This document shows, in pieces, positions 17,401 to 25,530 of a stretch of 64,000 nucleotides of DNA (the stretch's first letter is position 1; the number at the start of each line of letters is the position of its first letter). Source of the DNA: a virus. Below the pieces are notes generated by a model that was not told the origin of the DNA, did not search any database, and saw only the letters and a program-made list of their open reading frames with translations. The stretch covers positions 62,001-126,000 of the IMG/VR virus record IMGVR_UViG_3300027498_000003; one strand, written 5' to 3'. A program made the translations under genes and the position numbers.

Positions 17401-19778
17401 ATGTCGCAGCAAGATGCAGTTGATGGTAAACCGAAGTCTACAGTTTCTCTATAACATTCCCCTTGCCCATCTCCATATACCACTATAGCTGACGCAGATG
17501 TTAGAGTTCTCGGTATTGTGTATTGGGAGTTATAGATATCTGTATTATTATAGAATACATTTATAACCCCGTTACCGCCTGTAGAGTTGATAACTCTCTC
17601 CCCTCCTGCACATTCTGCAACTATCTGAGGTTTATCTAATGAAGCCTCTAAAGACATATCATAAGTACATCCTATATCCCCAGTATTAACGCAATTCATT
17701 TCTACAGTTACCGAAGTTATAGGTTCGGTATAAGTTAAATTATCATCATAAGGAAGTTGGTCCCTCATAGATAGATTAGACAGTATTGCCGTTCCATTTA
17801 GTTTAATGTTAAATGTATTCGCATCATTAACATCGCATGAATCAGGTATCTGTACTCTTATTTCTGTATTACAGATGTTTAGGGATTCGGCGGTCGACTC
17901 TTCTATTGATTTACAGAATACAACATCTTCGGTTGCATTACCTTCTCCGCAGCAACAAACTGTAGCTTTATAGGTATGGCATGATTCCAGTCTACCTAAT
18001 TGATCTCCTAATATTTTACGTTGTAGGTTTTCATCTTCTAATCCCCCGCCATCTACGCCTTTGAGTACGTGCTCATTTAGATCTGTATATACTCTGATGA
18101 AGTCTCCTAAGTCATCTCTATTCCATTCTACAATAGCATTTCCGCAATCTGAGGAGTTTATAGTATTTGTCTGTACATCTATTTGATTGATGTCAGTTAC
18201 ACGGTAGCTGTAGTACTCTGCTCCGTTATCGCCGCCCCACGTACAGTTAGAATTACTGTTTTCAGTAGGTTTAAGGATGATATCTACTCTTGCTTCTATA
18301 TTATTTCCTCCTACTACTGGCCCTAAATTAATAGGAACCCCATTGATATCTAAAACATCGGAGCCGTTAAATGATGCTCCTGGGTATTCTATAGATTTAG
18401 TAACTACTGTTCGAGTTCTCGTCTGCCCGCCGCCTAAATCGATAACTATCTCTTGTAGATAAGAAACTCTAGCACAAACACTGCCTGATGTAGGTATCTC
18501 CTGATCGTTACCAACAACTTTATTGTCTTGTCGCTCGTCAGAGAGATTGCTACCGTTTTTCTTGAACTGCAGACTGAAGTCTACGTTATTTCCAGATATT
18601 GTGGGTGTGATCGTTGCCTCAAGAGCTGGGCATGGGCAACAGTCGTTTGCCCAAGAAGCCTTGAGATCGCAGTTGTTTCCATCTTCTATCTTTTCTAATG
18701 TAACAGATGTGTCACAAGGTTCGCCGTCGTCTACGCATTGCCCATCTACACATACTTGACCTACTGGGCATACAATACCTGCACACGGGTCAGGTACACA
18801 TTGACCTACGTCGTTGCAAATGCATTCTCGGGAGTTAGCTCCTCCGCAGGCAGACGCTCCCTCTTCTACACAGCTAAAATCTGAGCAATTCTTACAGTAG
18901 CATTGCAGAGCGTTTGCTTCGGCACAAACAGCTCCCGCTTCACTGCATCCTCCTGTCTGGCAATCACATTCTTCTCTACATCCTAATCCATCAATACAAA
19001 TCCTTCCTGCTCCGCAATCTACGGGCACTATTGTACCATAGCCGGTACAAGAATCTATATTTTGGCAACTTTCGCAGGTTGATAACGGTGTAGACCCATT
19101 ACAAGATCCTATGGGAATAGGTACACATTCCCCTGTACAAGTATCTAATGTGTAACCGTCACAGCACACGCATTTGTTACCTTCACACTTTCTGCATCCT
19201 TTAGTCTGATCACAATGTCCATCTAAAGTACATTCTACACAGGCTTCTGTTTCTGGATCGCACTGACTGTCTGGGCATTTAGGTAGGCATGTCCCTCCTA
19301 CGCAATCATAGCACGGCGGGCATGGATTATCATTATCACAATCTACGCAGCAATCTCCGTTAGGGATTCTTCCTGTAGGACATACACAATTACCATTTCT
19401 ACAGATTTGATCGCAAGGACATGGAGTATTATCATCGCACTCCGCACATTGACCATTAAAGCAGGCTTGGTCTGGGCATAAGTCTACACATACACCTCCT
19501 ATACAATCTTGGCATGGCCCACATTCGCCTTTATCGCTACAAAGACATATGGTTTGAATATCTCTACATGTTTCGCAGCCTGCGTCATTGCATACTACAT
19601 CAAAGTCGAAACAAGTCTGGCCCTCCAATTCTGGGTGTAGTTGTATTGTATATAGATCTCCATCAATGCAGTTTATGGCCACATTAGTGTAGCCTCTTAG
19701 TTTAACATCCAGATTCTTGCACGTACTGCCATCCGGTCTTGTGGCGCTAATTCTAAATTGCTTTTTAAGGAGACTCAT
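14454..19778 (-). CDS. Giant Cys-rich adhesin-like virion protein (EGF-like plus PKD/Ig-like), 1774 aa
   Basis: The N-terminal domain (about 1-65) is a short beta domain. Residues 65-360 are dense in Cys, with repeated EGF/TIL-like units such as CQDCIGGVCVDLCPDQAC, CPCDQICRNGNCVCP and CIDGLGCREECDCQTGGC. From about 365 follow long beta-rich segments. At about 880-960 lies a block with SVSGGTLPITYAV, resembling the SprB-type repeats of Bacteroidota gliding adhesins. At about 1370-1480 are PKD-like stretches (SYSWSTSSGGTISGA, SDGNYIVTITN). More Cys modules and a C-terminal jelly-roll-like domain follow (about 1660-1774). No signal peptide is present, so it is probably assembled into the virion as a receptor-binding or decoration fibre. 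It overlaps the preceding gene by 14 bases. Confidence 0.75.
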   Translation of the reverse strand: MSLLKKQFRISATRPDGSTCKNLDVKLRGYTNVAINCIDGDLYTIQLHPELEGQTCFDFDVVCNDAGCETCRDIQTICLCSDKGECGPCQDCIGGVCVDLCPDQACFNGQCAECDDNTPCPCDQICRNGNCVCPTGRIPNGDCCVDCDNDNPCPPCYDCVGGTCLPKCPDSQCDPETEACVECTLDGHCDQTKGCRKCEGNKCVCCDGYTLDTCTGECVPIPIGSCNGSTPLSTCESCQNIDSCTGYGTIVPVDCGAGRICIDGLGCREECDCQTGGCSEAGAVCAEANALQCYCKNCSDFSCVEEGASACGGANSRECICNDVGQCVPDPCAGIVCPVGQVCVDGQCVDDGEPCDTSVTLEKIEDGNNCDLKASWANDCCPCPALEATITPTISGNNVDFSLQFKKNGSNLSDERQDNKVVGNDQEIPTSGSVCARVSYLQEIVIDLGGGQTRTRTVVTKSIEYPGASFNGSDVLDINGVPINLGPVVGGNNIEARVDIILKPTENSNSNCTWGGDNGAEYYSYRVTDINQIDVQTNTINSSDCGNAIVEWNRDDLGDFIRVYTDLNEHVLKGVDGGGLEDENLQRKILGDQLGRLESCHTYKATVCCCGEGNATEDVVFCKSIEESTAESLNICNTEIRVQIPDSCDVNDANTFNIKLNGTAILSNLSMRDQLPYDDNLTYTEPITSVTVEMNCVNTGDIGCTYDMSLEASLDKPQIVAECAGGERVINSTGGNGVINVFYNNTDIYNSQYTIPRTLTSASAIVVYGDGQGECYRETVDFGLPSTASCCDISATFAFTEPASDCTKGIAGSVYSIRSYEVSVSGGTLPITYAVFDPQSNQAFPFVRNSRTRKFNVSLPAATTSIPWKVTDANGCEFSGIATGNCDIADDPIIPTTDCPNGIDNGDPCTVTSGDAGFYVNCECIVTDIPDTCGPAVLETTTENCLRCRKRVCQNDQDVVIVDLGCDPIGPDCGNVTCNGSEVQAPNGCGNCCEDIPDPCNFILCSSINTNNYCGTQNVTCCDANGNQTTAQIVGTKSTGCETGNNTCELTDTSINVTSSNLPNSSINVTATWGVNFQILDSSNSVVGTSSASNLPAGNYTIIVDNGEFCTTTDEVTILPEPLNCTGCTQPNSDGTSCNDYVTCAQNPTGSVLGTDCSACNTFYGVNETYTQSGCYCEIKDTQAECDPNNCSNELELSYTANITSDKNVAFRTQNLIAKATGVCTSLSIPPQTFNCADVGQSFTIPVSVNGLAANCSVTVTVTDTNDYCSSAPSFGCIQGQNGPECSQQFNSLADCQESTATDCKEGSCPECASTDCNLDDAKISGPDQACFDGNGSIILSVAHSGVVTSYSWSTSSGGTISGATNQQSITATSDGNYIVTITNDNIQGCGKKLFVTVSEFCNSDCPDFMGVGVTQSPTPICTNNNETATLTATSGYNYLWEYNGNTFTTQSITTNPSANIYSVTFIDPNNSDCKFKVSNVVVRDCDTGGDPTGACCRGESCTEGVTQADCLQTINGTAGVYQGDNSTCSPNPCSQNCSGACGPSNAPSPSGVACGSTTFSTDSNSECVDDSGNPCWTVVGTGCAAGSTCNGTTCVVDDPCGNSPVCDSTSSNAPCCCEDEGGAKILRTATCPSGQSLNAECTCVGSIGSLNDTCQDISTAFSGSSGSISQTFTASGNGTLSLSFDTTGTPDSITISVNGGTPITSGCISSDGIGTLCTANCGILEFDYPPAGVFTTTLSVNAGDTVSISISGGCTGCQECNTNTFWSLSASCS

Positions 19779-20637
19779 TGTCTAATATCTTTTTTGCGTT
19801 AAGAGGTGCTTTATCCTCTATAATGACATCTAATCCTAATTTCCCCTGCGATAAAGATATACCGTGTTGGTATACAATGTTTAAAGCCGCCGTAGTTAGC
19901 CCCGTATCCAGGCACTCGGCGACTATCTTTAATTCATCACTGCTTACTTCACTAACAATCGCATTCAATATTAGATTCTTTTTTTCTTCTGAAAATTCTA
20001 TTTTGAGCTTTACCGACTCATCTTTGTGTTCTACAGAATTTATATTAAGTCTTATCGGATTCTCTGTTTTAGTAATGTCTTCTGCGTGTATAGACAGGCT
20101 TGATAAGGGTATTTCCTCTGTTGCTATATCTACTATTAGTTTGTTAGGTAGGCTTTTTATAGCCTCGAAGTTTACGTTTATCCCGGCGCAGAAGTCTATT
20201 AGGCACTTTTCCCATACTTCATATGCGAAACAATTTGGGTTAGCTAATTTCCAAATCTCTCTATTGGATTCATCTTTTTCGCAGAGCTCATACTGACCTT
20301 GGCATCCCATAGATGCAAGTTTTATCTTCTCTCTCAGCTTAGTTAGGTCTTCACACTTTAAGCAGGGCTGATACCCCTGTGATAGTTTGTCTTTCTCATC
20401 CTCTAGTACTTCTAAATAAGTGCACAGATCTTCTACGTCTTTGTCTATAGTAGAGCTACATTCGTGCCCCCAGCTATCCCTTCTTAGTTTCTGCTCGGAC
20501 AATATAGACAGTTTATTGTATCCTGCTTGTAGATCCTTTGAAATGCCAAAAGTGCTGCAACATTTAGAGTTGTCAGCACATTGGTTAGCACTCTCTGAGC
20601 ATGCGGTATGTTGTATGCCTTTCTTTAACATCCGCAT
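19765..20637 (-). CDS. Cys-containing helical-plus-beta virion protein, possible adaptor
   Basis: A 290-aa protein lying between two giant Cys-rich proteins and overlapping both (13 bases at its start, 14 at its end). Residues 1-160 are helical and Cys-rich (CADNSKCCSTFG, CLKCEDLTKLREKI, CQGQYELCEK). Residues 160-290 look like one or two beta domains (LSSLSIHAEDITKT, SVKLKIEFSEEKKN). No family is recognised. Its overlap on both sides suggests it is made in step with the giants and may connect or fold them. That is inference. Confidence 0.65.
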   Translation of the reverse strand: MRMLKKGIQHTACSESANQCADNSKCCSTFGISKDLQAGYNKLSILSEQKLRRDSWGHECSSTIDKDVEDLCTYLEVLEDEKDKLSQGYQPCLKCEDLTKLREKIKLASMGCQGQYELCEKDESNREIWKLANPNCFAYEVWEKCLIDFCAGINVNFEAIKSLPNKLIVDIATEEIPLSSLSIHAEDITKTENPIRLNINSVEHKDESVKLKIEFSEEKKNLILNAIVSEVSSDELKIVAECLDTGLTTAALNIVYQHGISLSQGKLGLDVIIEDKAPLNAKKILDNESP

Positions 20638-23600
20638 GCGTCTTTATCTGCTTGAGTTATTGTGAACGATGCCGATCCTGTATCGCTGCCGCAACTTGAA
20701 TTAACAGTAACTGAAGCTGTGGCTACTTGGTTTAGGGATGCTGAACATATGTTTAGTAAATTTGCCTGCAATGTAGAGAATCCGCAAGAGGTAGTTCCCG
20801 AAGAAGATCCAGTTGATCCTGACGCATCGGTAAAAGAGCCTGTCCACCCTATATTGTTGTCACTACAGCAGTCACATGAAACTTCGCCCTCTGCCAATAA
20901 ATTACATCCTGAAAGAGTTATACTCACATTGGATGTTACACTTCCTGAATTTGTCCCATCAACCATATTTCCACAATCATCATCACACGTATTTCCTATA
21001 CAAGTTGATGCTGCACAATTATTAGGGGTGCAACATGCTGGATCATTAGCGTTAAGTTTGTTTATAGTAACACTATCTTGGCTACCAGAAGCCCCCGGGC
21101 AATCTGGATCATAAGTCATAACTAATGTTCCAGAACTGCCACTTATGTCATTATGACTTACTGATTCTGAAGGTCCTGTTCCGATTTGTACTCCGTCTAA
21201 CGTCCACGTAATACTTCCTGGACAATTGGATACGGAAGCGCTTGATAGTGCGTAGAGACTTGAGTCTCCCGGACAAAGAGCCGAGCTTCCTCCTCCAATA
21301 CTTGCTGTACAATTTGCTGATCCACCACATACTCCGCAATCATCAGTTACGCAACATGACGGGTCATCTGAATCTAATTTACTAATCGTTATACTATCTT
21401 GGCTACCAGAAGCCCCCGGGCAATCTGGATCATAAGTCATAACTAATGTTCCAGAACTGCCACTTATGTCATTATGACTTACTGATTCTGAAGGTCCTGT
21501 TCCGATTTGTACTCCGTCTAACGTCCACGTAATACTTCCTGGACAATTGGATACGGAAGCGCTTGATAGTGCGTAGAGACTTGAGTCTCCCGGACAAAGA
21601 GCCGAGCTTCCTCCTCCAATACTTGCTGTACAATTTGCTGATCCACCACATACTCCGCAATCATCTGAAGTTGGACCTTCGCAATTTCCGTTTGACGAAT
21701 TACAACTTTGACAAGGATCTGCGCATGTTACAACATCTCCATTACCACACGGTCCGCATATACTTCCGTCTGAACCTATTAGCTGAGTGGTTCCTGTAAT
21801 ACATGCATTATTGCTGCCACAGGGTTCAGTCGTAGCACATGTACAATATTCACAACTATTATCACTGCAATCAAAAATCCCTCCATTACAAGCTACATTA
21901 TCTGTACATCCAAATGTTAACTCGTCAGGCGTGGTTATTGAATTGGTTGACCCCGATATTGTACTATCGTTATCACAAGTACATCTTGTCTGTATTGTTA
22001 AATTATCTGAATATGTTGGAGGAGTCGCAGTCCAGTTTACGGCATCTACGCTATATTGTATTGTAGTTTCTGCTTGACAACCAGATGTTACATTTACTGA
22101 ACCTGTATTATTAGTACAAGTCGGTATTGTTATATCAGCAACAGGGGCTTGGGCTATCGTTTCTGGGCATTTTGGTTCACATGACTCTATAGTAAACATT
22201 TCTTTCACTACTTCACATGTCACCTCTGGGTCTATGTACCTAACACACGCATCGTATGCTCCTGCCGCATCTATTACTGTTTGGTTATTAGAACTGAATG
22301 TTATGTTATCAAAGCTATATTCTACATCTGTGCCTTGTGTAATATTTATAGTAATAGTTCTATTATCTCCGTCTTCTAAACATTCTGCCGCACCGTCTAT
22401 AGTAAACTCAATATTTGGTAAACAGCTTCCGTCATCACAATTTGCTTCTGGATTAAAGTTACAGGCAGTGCTGTCTGTGCACCCCTCTACTCTCAAGAAT
22501 CCTTCTACTATTCCCGTACAATCTCCTGCGGAATATATTATAGTACCATCTGATTCTATATTAACAGTATTTGATCCCGATTGACCCCCTGCTAAATTAA
22601 ATACTACCCCACCTACAGTTATTGGAGCCGAATTCGATCCCAAGTACATGCTGTTTGTAACAGTAGCTGAAATTGTATTCGGATCTCCATCGCAATCTAA
22701 TGTGCTTTCATCCACTTCTATGTTCAAACAACTACAAGTATCATATACTAACTCTTCTGATCTACAGCAAGGGCTTCCGTTAAGATTACCCGATTGTACA
22801 TGAACAGATAATGTATCTCCTAATATTACGTTATTTCCCGCCGAATTCTCTGAATTATAATCCGAATCAGCATTAGTCCAAATAGATTCTGACGATCCAT
22901 TATACGTCCATATCCATTCGATATTCTCTAAATTAGCTGTGTCTGGGGATGTTAACAATACAGAAGTTGATCCCGTGGGGTTTACGTCTATTGAATAGGT
23001 ACATCCTCCTTTCAGTATTATATCTCCTGATAAGTTGTAAGGATTACCAGAGCTATGATCTGGTGCTGTTGTAGGTATTGTCGTACTTTCTATTTCCCCG
23101 CAACCCGGATTTACGTCTACCACACAATTGAAATAGTTTACGCTTGTAACATTTCCAAACTCATCCGTAACCAATTCTGTCTGACAAGAAACGTTCACCC
23201 CTACTGTAGGGCACGGTTCATCGTCTGGTGTATTTGCAAATGGCGCATCTCCGCATTCAGTTAAGGTTATTTCTTTTTGACAAGGATCGCCGGGTTCCCC
23301 TGAGTTGTCTGTATTCTGACATCCTGAAGGTGTACAAACTTCCCCTGTTGGGCAGCCACTTGTAGAGCAATCTGGCGTACAGCTACATATTCCTCCTGAA
23401 CATTCTGGTGTAAAATTATCTGAACAAGTTAGGTTACTGCAATCAACTCCGTCGCAAGGATCGGGAGCTGATATGGGTTCGCATTGGCACGTTTTGTCTT
23501 CTTGACATACGCAGCTCTCCCCTTCTGGACAATTTGTACAATCTGTCGATGTACATGGATTTGTATCGCAATCTGGTAAACACTTACATCCTTCTTCAGA

Positions 23601-24101
23601 ACATCTGCAAGATTCTCCTTCTGCACATTCGTCGCAGTCTGTTGGTAAGCATCCTGTGGGTGGGCAATCAGTAAATACGCAAATACAGGTATCATTCCCT
23701 CCGCATTCGCATTTTCCATCGCAGTTTACACAATCTTCTGGATTACATATTCCCTCATTACAAGGTGTCTCTATACATGCACATGTACCACCTACACATA
23801 CTTTCTGTCCTTGGCAATCTAATAATTCATTTGTACAATCCACTCCCTCACATAACGGATCAGGGAGGCACTTGCAATCTCCTAATAAACATCCGCATAT
23901 TTCCCCCACAGCACACCCTGTGCATTGCCCTGAGCAGTCTATCCCTTCGCAAGGATCAGTTACTTCATTACAATCACAGCATATTTCTAAGTTACTTAAA
24001 TCTCCTATATACTCCGTACCCTGTAAGTCATAAAACTTACAGTCATTTCCTAAAACGTAAATTGTTTTTACGTCATTGTCATTTTTACAGAATGTCTTCA
24101 T
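20625..24101 (-). CDS. Giant Cys-rich adhesin-like virion protein with perfect internal duplication, 1158 aa
   Basis: Residues 45-250 are a chain of short Cys modules (for example ECAEGESCRCSEEGCKC followed by NCPEGESCVCQEDKTCQC). Residues 270-800 contain beta-rich Ig/PKD-type segments with embedded Cys (SCLNIEVDESTLDCDG, CTDSTACNFNPEANC, CEPKCPETIAQAPVADI). Near the C-terminus two ~107-aa units, each starting DDCGVCGGSANC, are tandem copies with 91 consecutive identical residues. DCGVCGG motifs are known from secreted Bacteroidota and calcium-binding-type repeats. The final ~110 residues form another Cys-containing beta domain. There is no signal peptide, so it is inferred to be a virion fibre or decoration protein. 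The start lies 6 bp after the upstream stop. Confidence 0.75.
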   Translation of the reverse strand: MKTFCKNDNDVKTIYVLGNDCKFYDLQGTEYIGDLSNLEICCDCNEVTDPCEGIDCSGQCTGCAVGEICGCLLGDCKCLPDPLCEGVDCTNELLDCQGQKVCVGGTCACIETPCNEGICNPEDCVNCDGKCECGGNDTCICVFTDCPPTGCLPTDCDECAEGESCRCSEEGCKCLPDCDTNPCTSTDCTNCPEGESCVCQEDKTCQCEPISAPDPCDGVDCSNLTCSDNFTPECSGGICSCTPDCSTSGCPTGEVCTPSGCQNTDNSGEPGDPCQKEITLTECGDAPFANTPDDEPCPTVGVNVSCQTELVTDEFGNVTSVNYFNCVVDVNPGCGEIESTTIPTTAPDHSSGNPYNLSGDIILKGGCTYSIDVNPTGSTSVLLTSPDTANLENIEWIWTYNGSSESIWTNADSDYNSENSAGNNVILGDTLSVHVQSGNLNGSPCCRSEELVYDTCSCLNIEVDESTLDCDGDPNTISATVTNSMYLGSNSAPITVGGVVFNLAGGQSGSNTVNIESDGTIIYSAGDCTGIVEGFLRVEGCTDSTACNFNPEANCDDGSCLPNIEFTIDGAAECLEDGDNRTITINITQGTDVEYSFDNITFSSNNQTVIDAAGAYDACVRYIDPEVTCEVVKEMFTIESCEPKCPETIAQAPVADITIPTCTNNTGSVNVTSGCQAETTIQYSVDAVNWTATPPTYSDNLTIQTRCTCDNDSTISGSTNSITTPDELTFGCTDNVACNGGIFDCSDNSCEYCTCATTEPCGSNNACITGTTQLIGSDGSICGPCGNGDVVTCADPCQSCNSSNGNCEGPTSDDCGVCGGSANCTASIGGGSSALCPGDSSLYALSSASVSNCPGSITWTLDGVQIGTGPSESVSHNDISGSSGTLVMTYDPDCPGASGSQDSITISKLDSDDPSCCVTDDCGVCGGSANCTASIGGGSSALCPGDSSLYALSSASVSNCPGSITWTLDGVQIGTGPSESVSHNDISGSSGTLVMTYDPDCPGASGSQDSVTINKLNANDPACCTPNNCAASTCIGNTCDDDCGNMVDGTNSGSVTSNVSITLSGCNLLAEGEVSCDCCSDNNIGWTGSFTDASGSTGSSSGTTSCGFSTLQANLLNICSASLNQVATASVTVNSSCGSDTGSASFTITQADKDACGC
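21072..21344. repeat. Tandem duplication, copy 1 (273 bp identical)
   Basis: This 273-bp stretch inside the 1158-aa gene is identical, base for base, to 21393-21665. The repeat period is 321 bp, that is 107 codons in frame. The 48 bp between the identical cores differ. Identity extends over synonymous positions, so the duplication is recent or kept identical by recombination. Confidence 0.95.
21393..21665. repeat. Tandem duplication, copy 2 (273 bp identical)
   Basis: Second copy of the duplicated PKD/Ig-like unit, in frame with copy 1. Sequence diverges immediately outside at 21666 (compare 21345) and before 21393 (compare 21072). Confidence 0.95.
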
Positions 24102-24107
24102 ATATTG

Positions 24108-25520
24108 TTATTCGCAACAAGGCGTCAAGAATAGTCTATAGTTATTATTGAAATTTGGTGTATTTGTGGTGTATATCTCTACTGAGGTGGCAGGGGCATC
24201 GGATAACCACCTTGGATTTACACCATTCGTTGCTTGGTCAACACCGTCACTCGTGGGCGGAGCTGTAACTTGGTAGTTTGGATGTGAACTTGTATCAGTA
24301 TACCCCGCCTTTAGGGATCCTCCAACATAAGAATATGTTACACCATCTAAAGAAGTAAATCCGTCTATACCTGATTCAGATATATTCTTACCATGCTGCA
24401 CTGTTATTTTAACTGGTTGAGTGCCTGATACCGTCCATGTAGTTGACGCCGAGTCACTGGTAGTTAACGCTGCGTCGCTGTTATTTTGTGTATTTACATC
24501 ATTAGAAGAGATCGTGACGCTGCCTGACGGTAAGCCCCATAAAGCAGAAACATCCTCGCTAACAGCCTTCCCTACTTCTCCCCCTTGTAAATCAAAAAGA
24601 GTAGCAACTACTTCGGCTTCTACACCGCAGAAGCTACAATCCTTAGTTCCTTTCCCACAAGTCACCTCTGGGCAACCGCTATCTGGAATAGGATCGTCTG
24701 GGCAATATGTATCTGTATCTGGGCAATTTGGTGTACAGCTATTGTCTAAAGTACCATCACAGGTGCCTCCGCATTTATCTGGACAGGTCATACCTATTAG
24801 CGTAGTTGCAGCGCAGCTACAATCAGGCTCACAAGGCTCCCCTATGCAACAACATACTCCTAACCCTGTAGCATCTCCTGTATAAGGAGTTCCATCTAAG
24901 TTACTGTAAGTAGCATTGTTTTGGCAATCTAATTTCCATATGACTTTAGCTTTTTCCGCATCTCCGTCTACACATAGTATATCTGTTGCTATAGATGGTA
25001 ATTTGTAGATATCTCCTTTTCCGTCGCATAATTCACAATCCCCTAATGTAATACTATCACAGGGATGAATATAGTTAGGTACGCACTCCCCTTCGCCATC
25101 GCATGTCTCATTTGGTCCGCAATTAGCTGTCTCACACGGGTGAGAGTACTGTGTTACTGTATTAGTTACTTGGCCAGTTGTATCGTTGCAATTTGTAGTA
25201 ACCCCCTCCCCTATAGTTATGTCTTTATAAGATAAGTCTTTGATCCATGTATCATTATAACAATCGTATGTCCATGTAACTATTACATCTAAATATTCCT
25301 CTACTATCTCCCCGCCGTGGGCAATTCCTACTACTGCTTCGTCGAAACAATCTTCTACTGTAGGAATATTCGCAGGAGCTAATAACATATCATCAAAAGC
25401 TGCGCACTGGAAGTTCCTGTGCATATAGGATTGCTTAGATAGTATCTTACCATCTTTCCTGTATGAGTCGCAGATACTGAAGTTGTCCTGCGTTAAGCGT
25501 GTTGGTTTATTACAATCCAT
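24108..25520 (-). CDS. Cys-rich virion protein, 470 aa
   Basis: The N-terminal ~110 residues are non-repetitive (SYMHRNFQCAAFDDML, VIVTWTYDCYND-type strands). Residues ~110-330 are Cys-rich with EGF-like spacing (CETANCGPNETCDGEGEC, CCCIGEPCEPDCSC, CGKGTKDCSFCGVEAE). The C-terminal ~140 residues are Ser/Thr-rich beta sequence (SGSVTISSNDVNT, SASTTWTVSGTQP). The N-terminal portion shares wording with the next giant protein (CNDTW-, YTGD-type segments such as DGTPYTGDATGLGVCC against GTEYIGDLSNLEICC), so the two probably share a domain. It is a likely fibre or decoration subunit. The start is separated from the upstream stop by 10 bp. Confidence 0.7.
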   Translation of the reverse strand: MDCNKPTRLTQDNFSICDSYRKDGKILSKQSYMHRNFQCAAFDDMLLAPANIPTVEDCFDEAVVGIAHGGEIVEEYLDVIVTWTYDCYNDTWIKDLSYKDITIGEGVTTNCNDTTGQVTNTVTQYSHPCETANCGPNETCDGEGECVPNYIHPCDSITLGDCELCDGKGDIYKLPSIATDILCVDGDAEKAKVIWKLDCQNNATYSNLDGTPYTGDATGLGVCCCIGEPCEPDCSCAATTLIGMTCPDKCGGTCDGTLDNSCTPNCPDTDTYCPDDPIPDSGCPEVTCGKGTKDCSFCGVEAEVVATLFDLQGGEVGKAVSEDVSALWGLPSGSVTISSNDVNTQNNSDAALTTSDSASTTWTVSGTQPVKITVQHGKNISESGIDGFTSLDGVTYSYVGGSLKAGYTDTSSHPNYQVTAPPTSDGVDQATNGVNPRWLSDAPATSVEIYTTNTPNFNNNYRLFLTPCCE

Positions 25521-25530
25521 TATTTACTTA

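Noticed and set aside
21072-21665. CRISPR or diversity-generating variable/template repeat
   Set aside because: The duplication is a single in-frame tandem pair without spacers. No reverse transcriptase or adenine-biased differences are present in the window.
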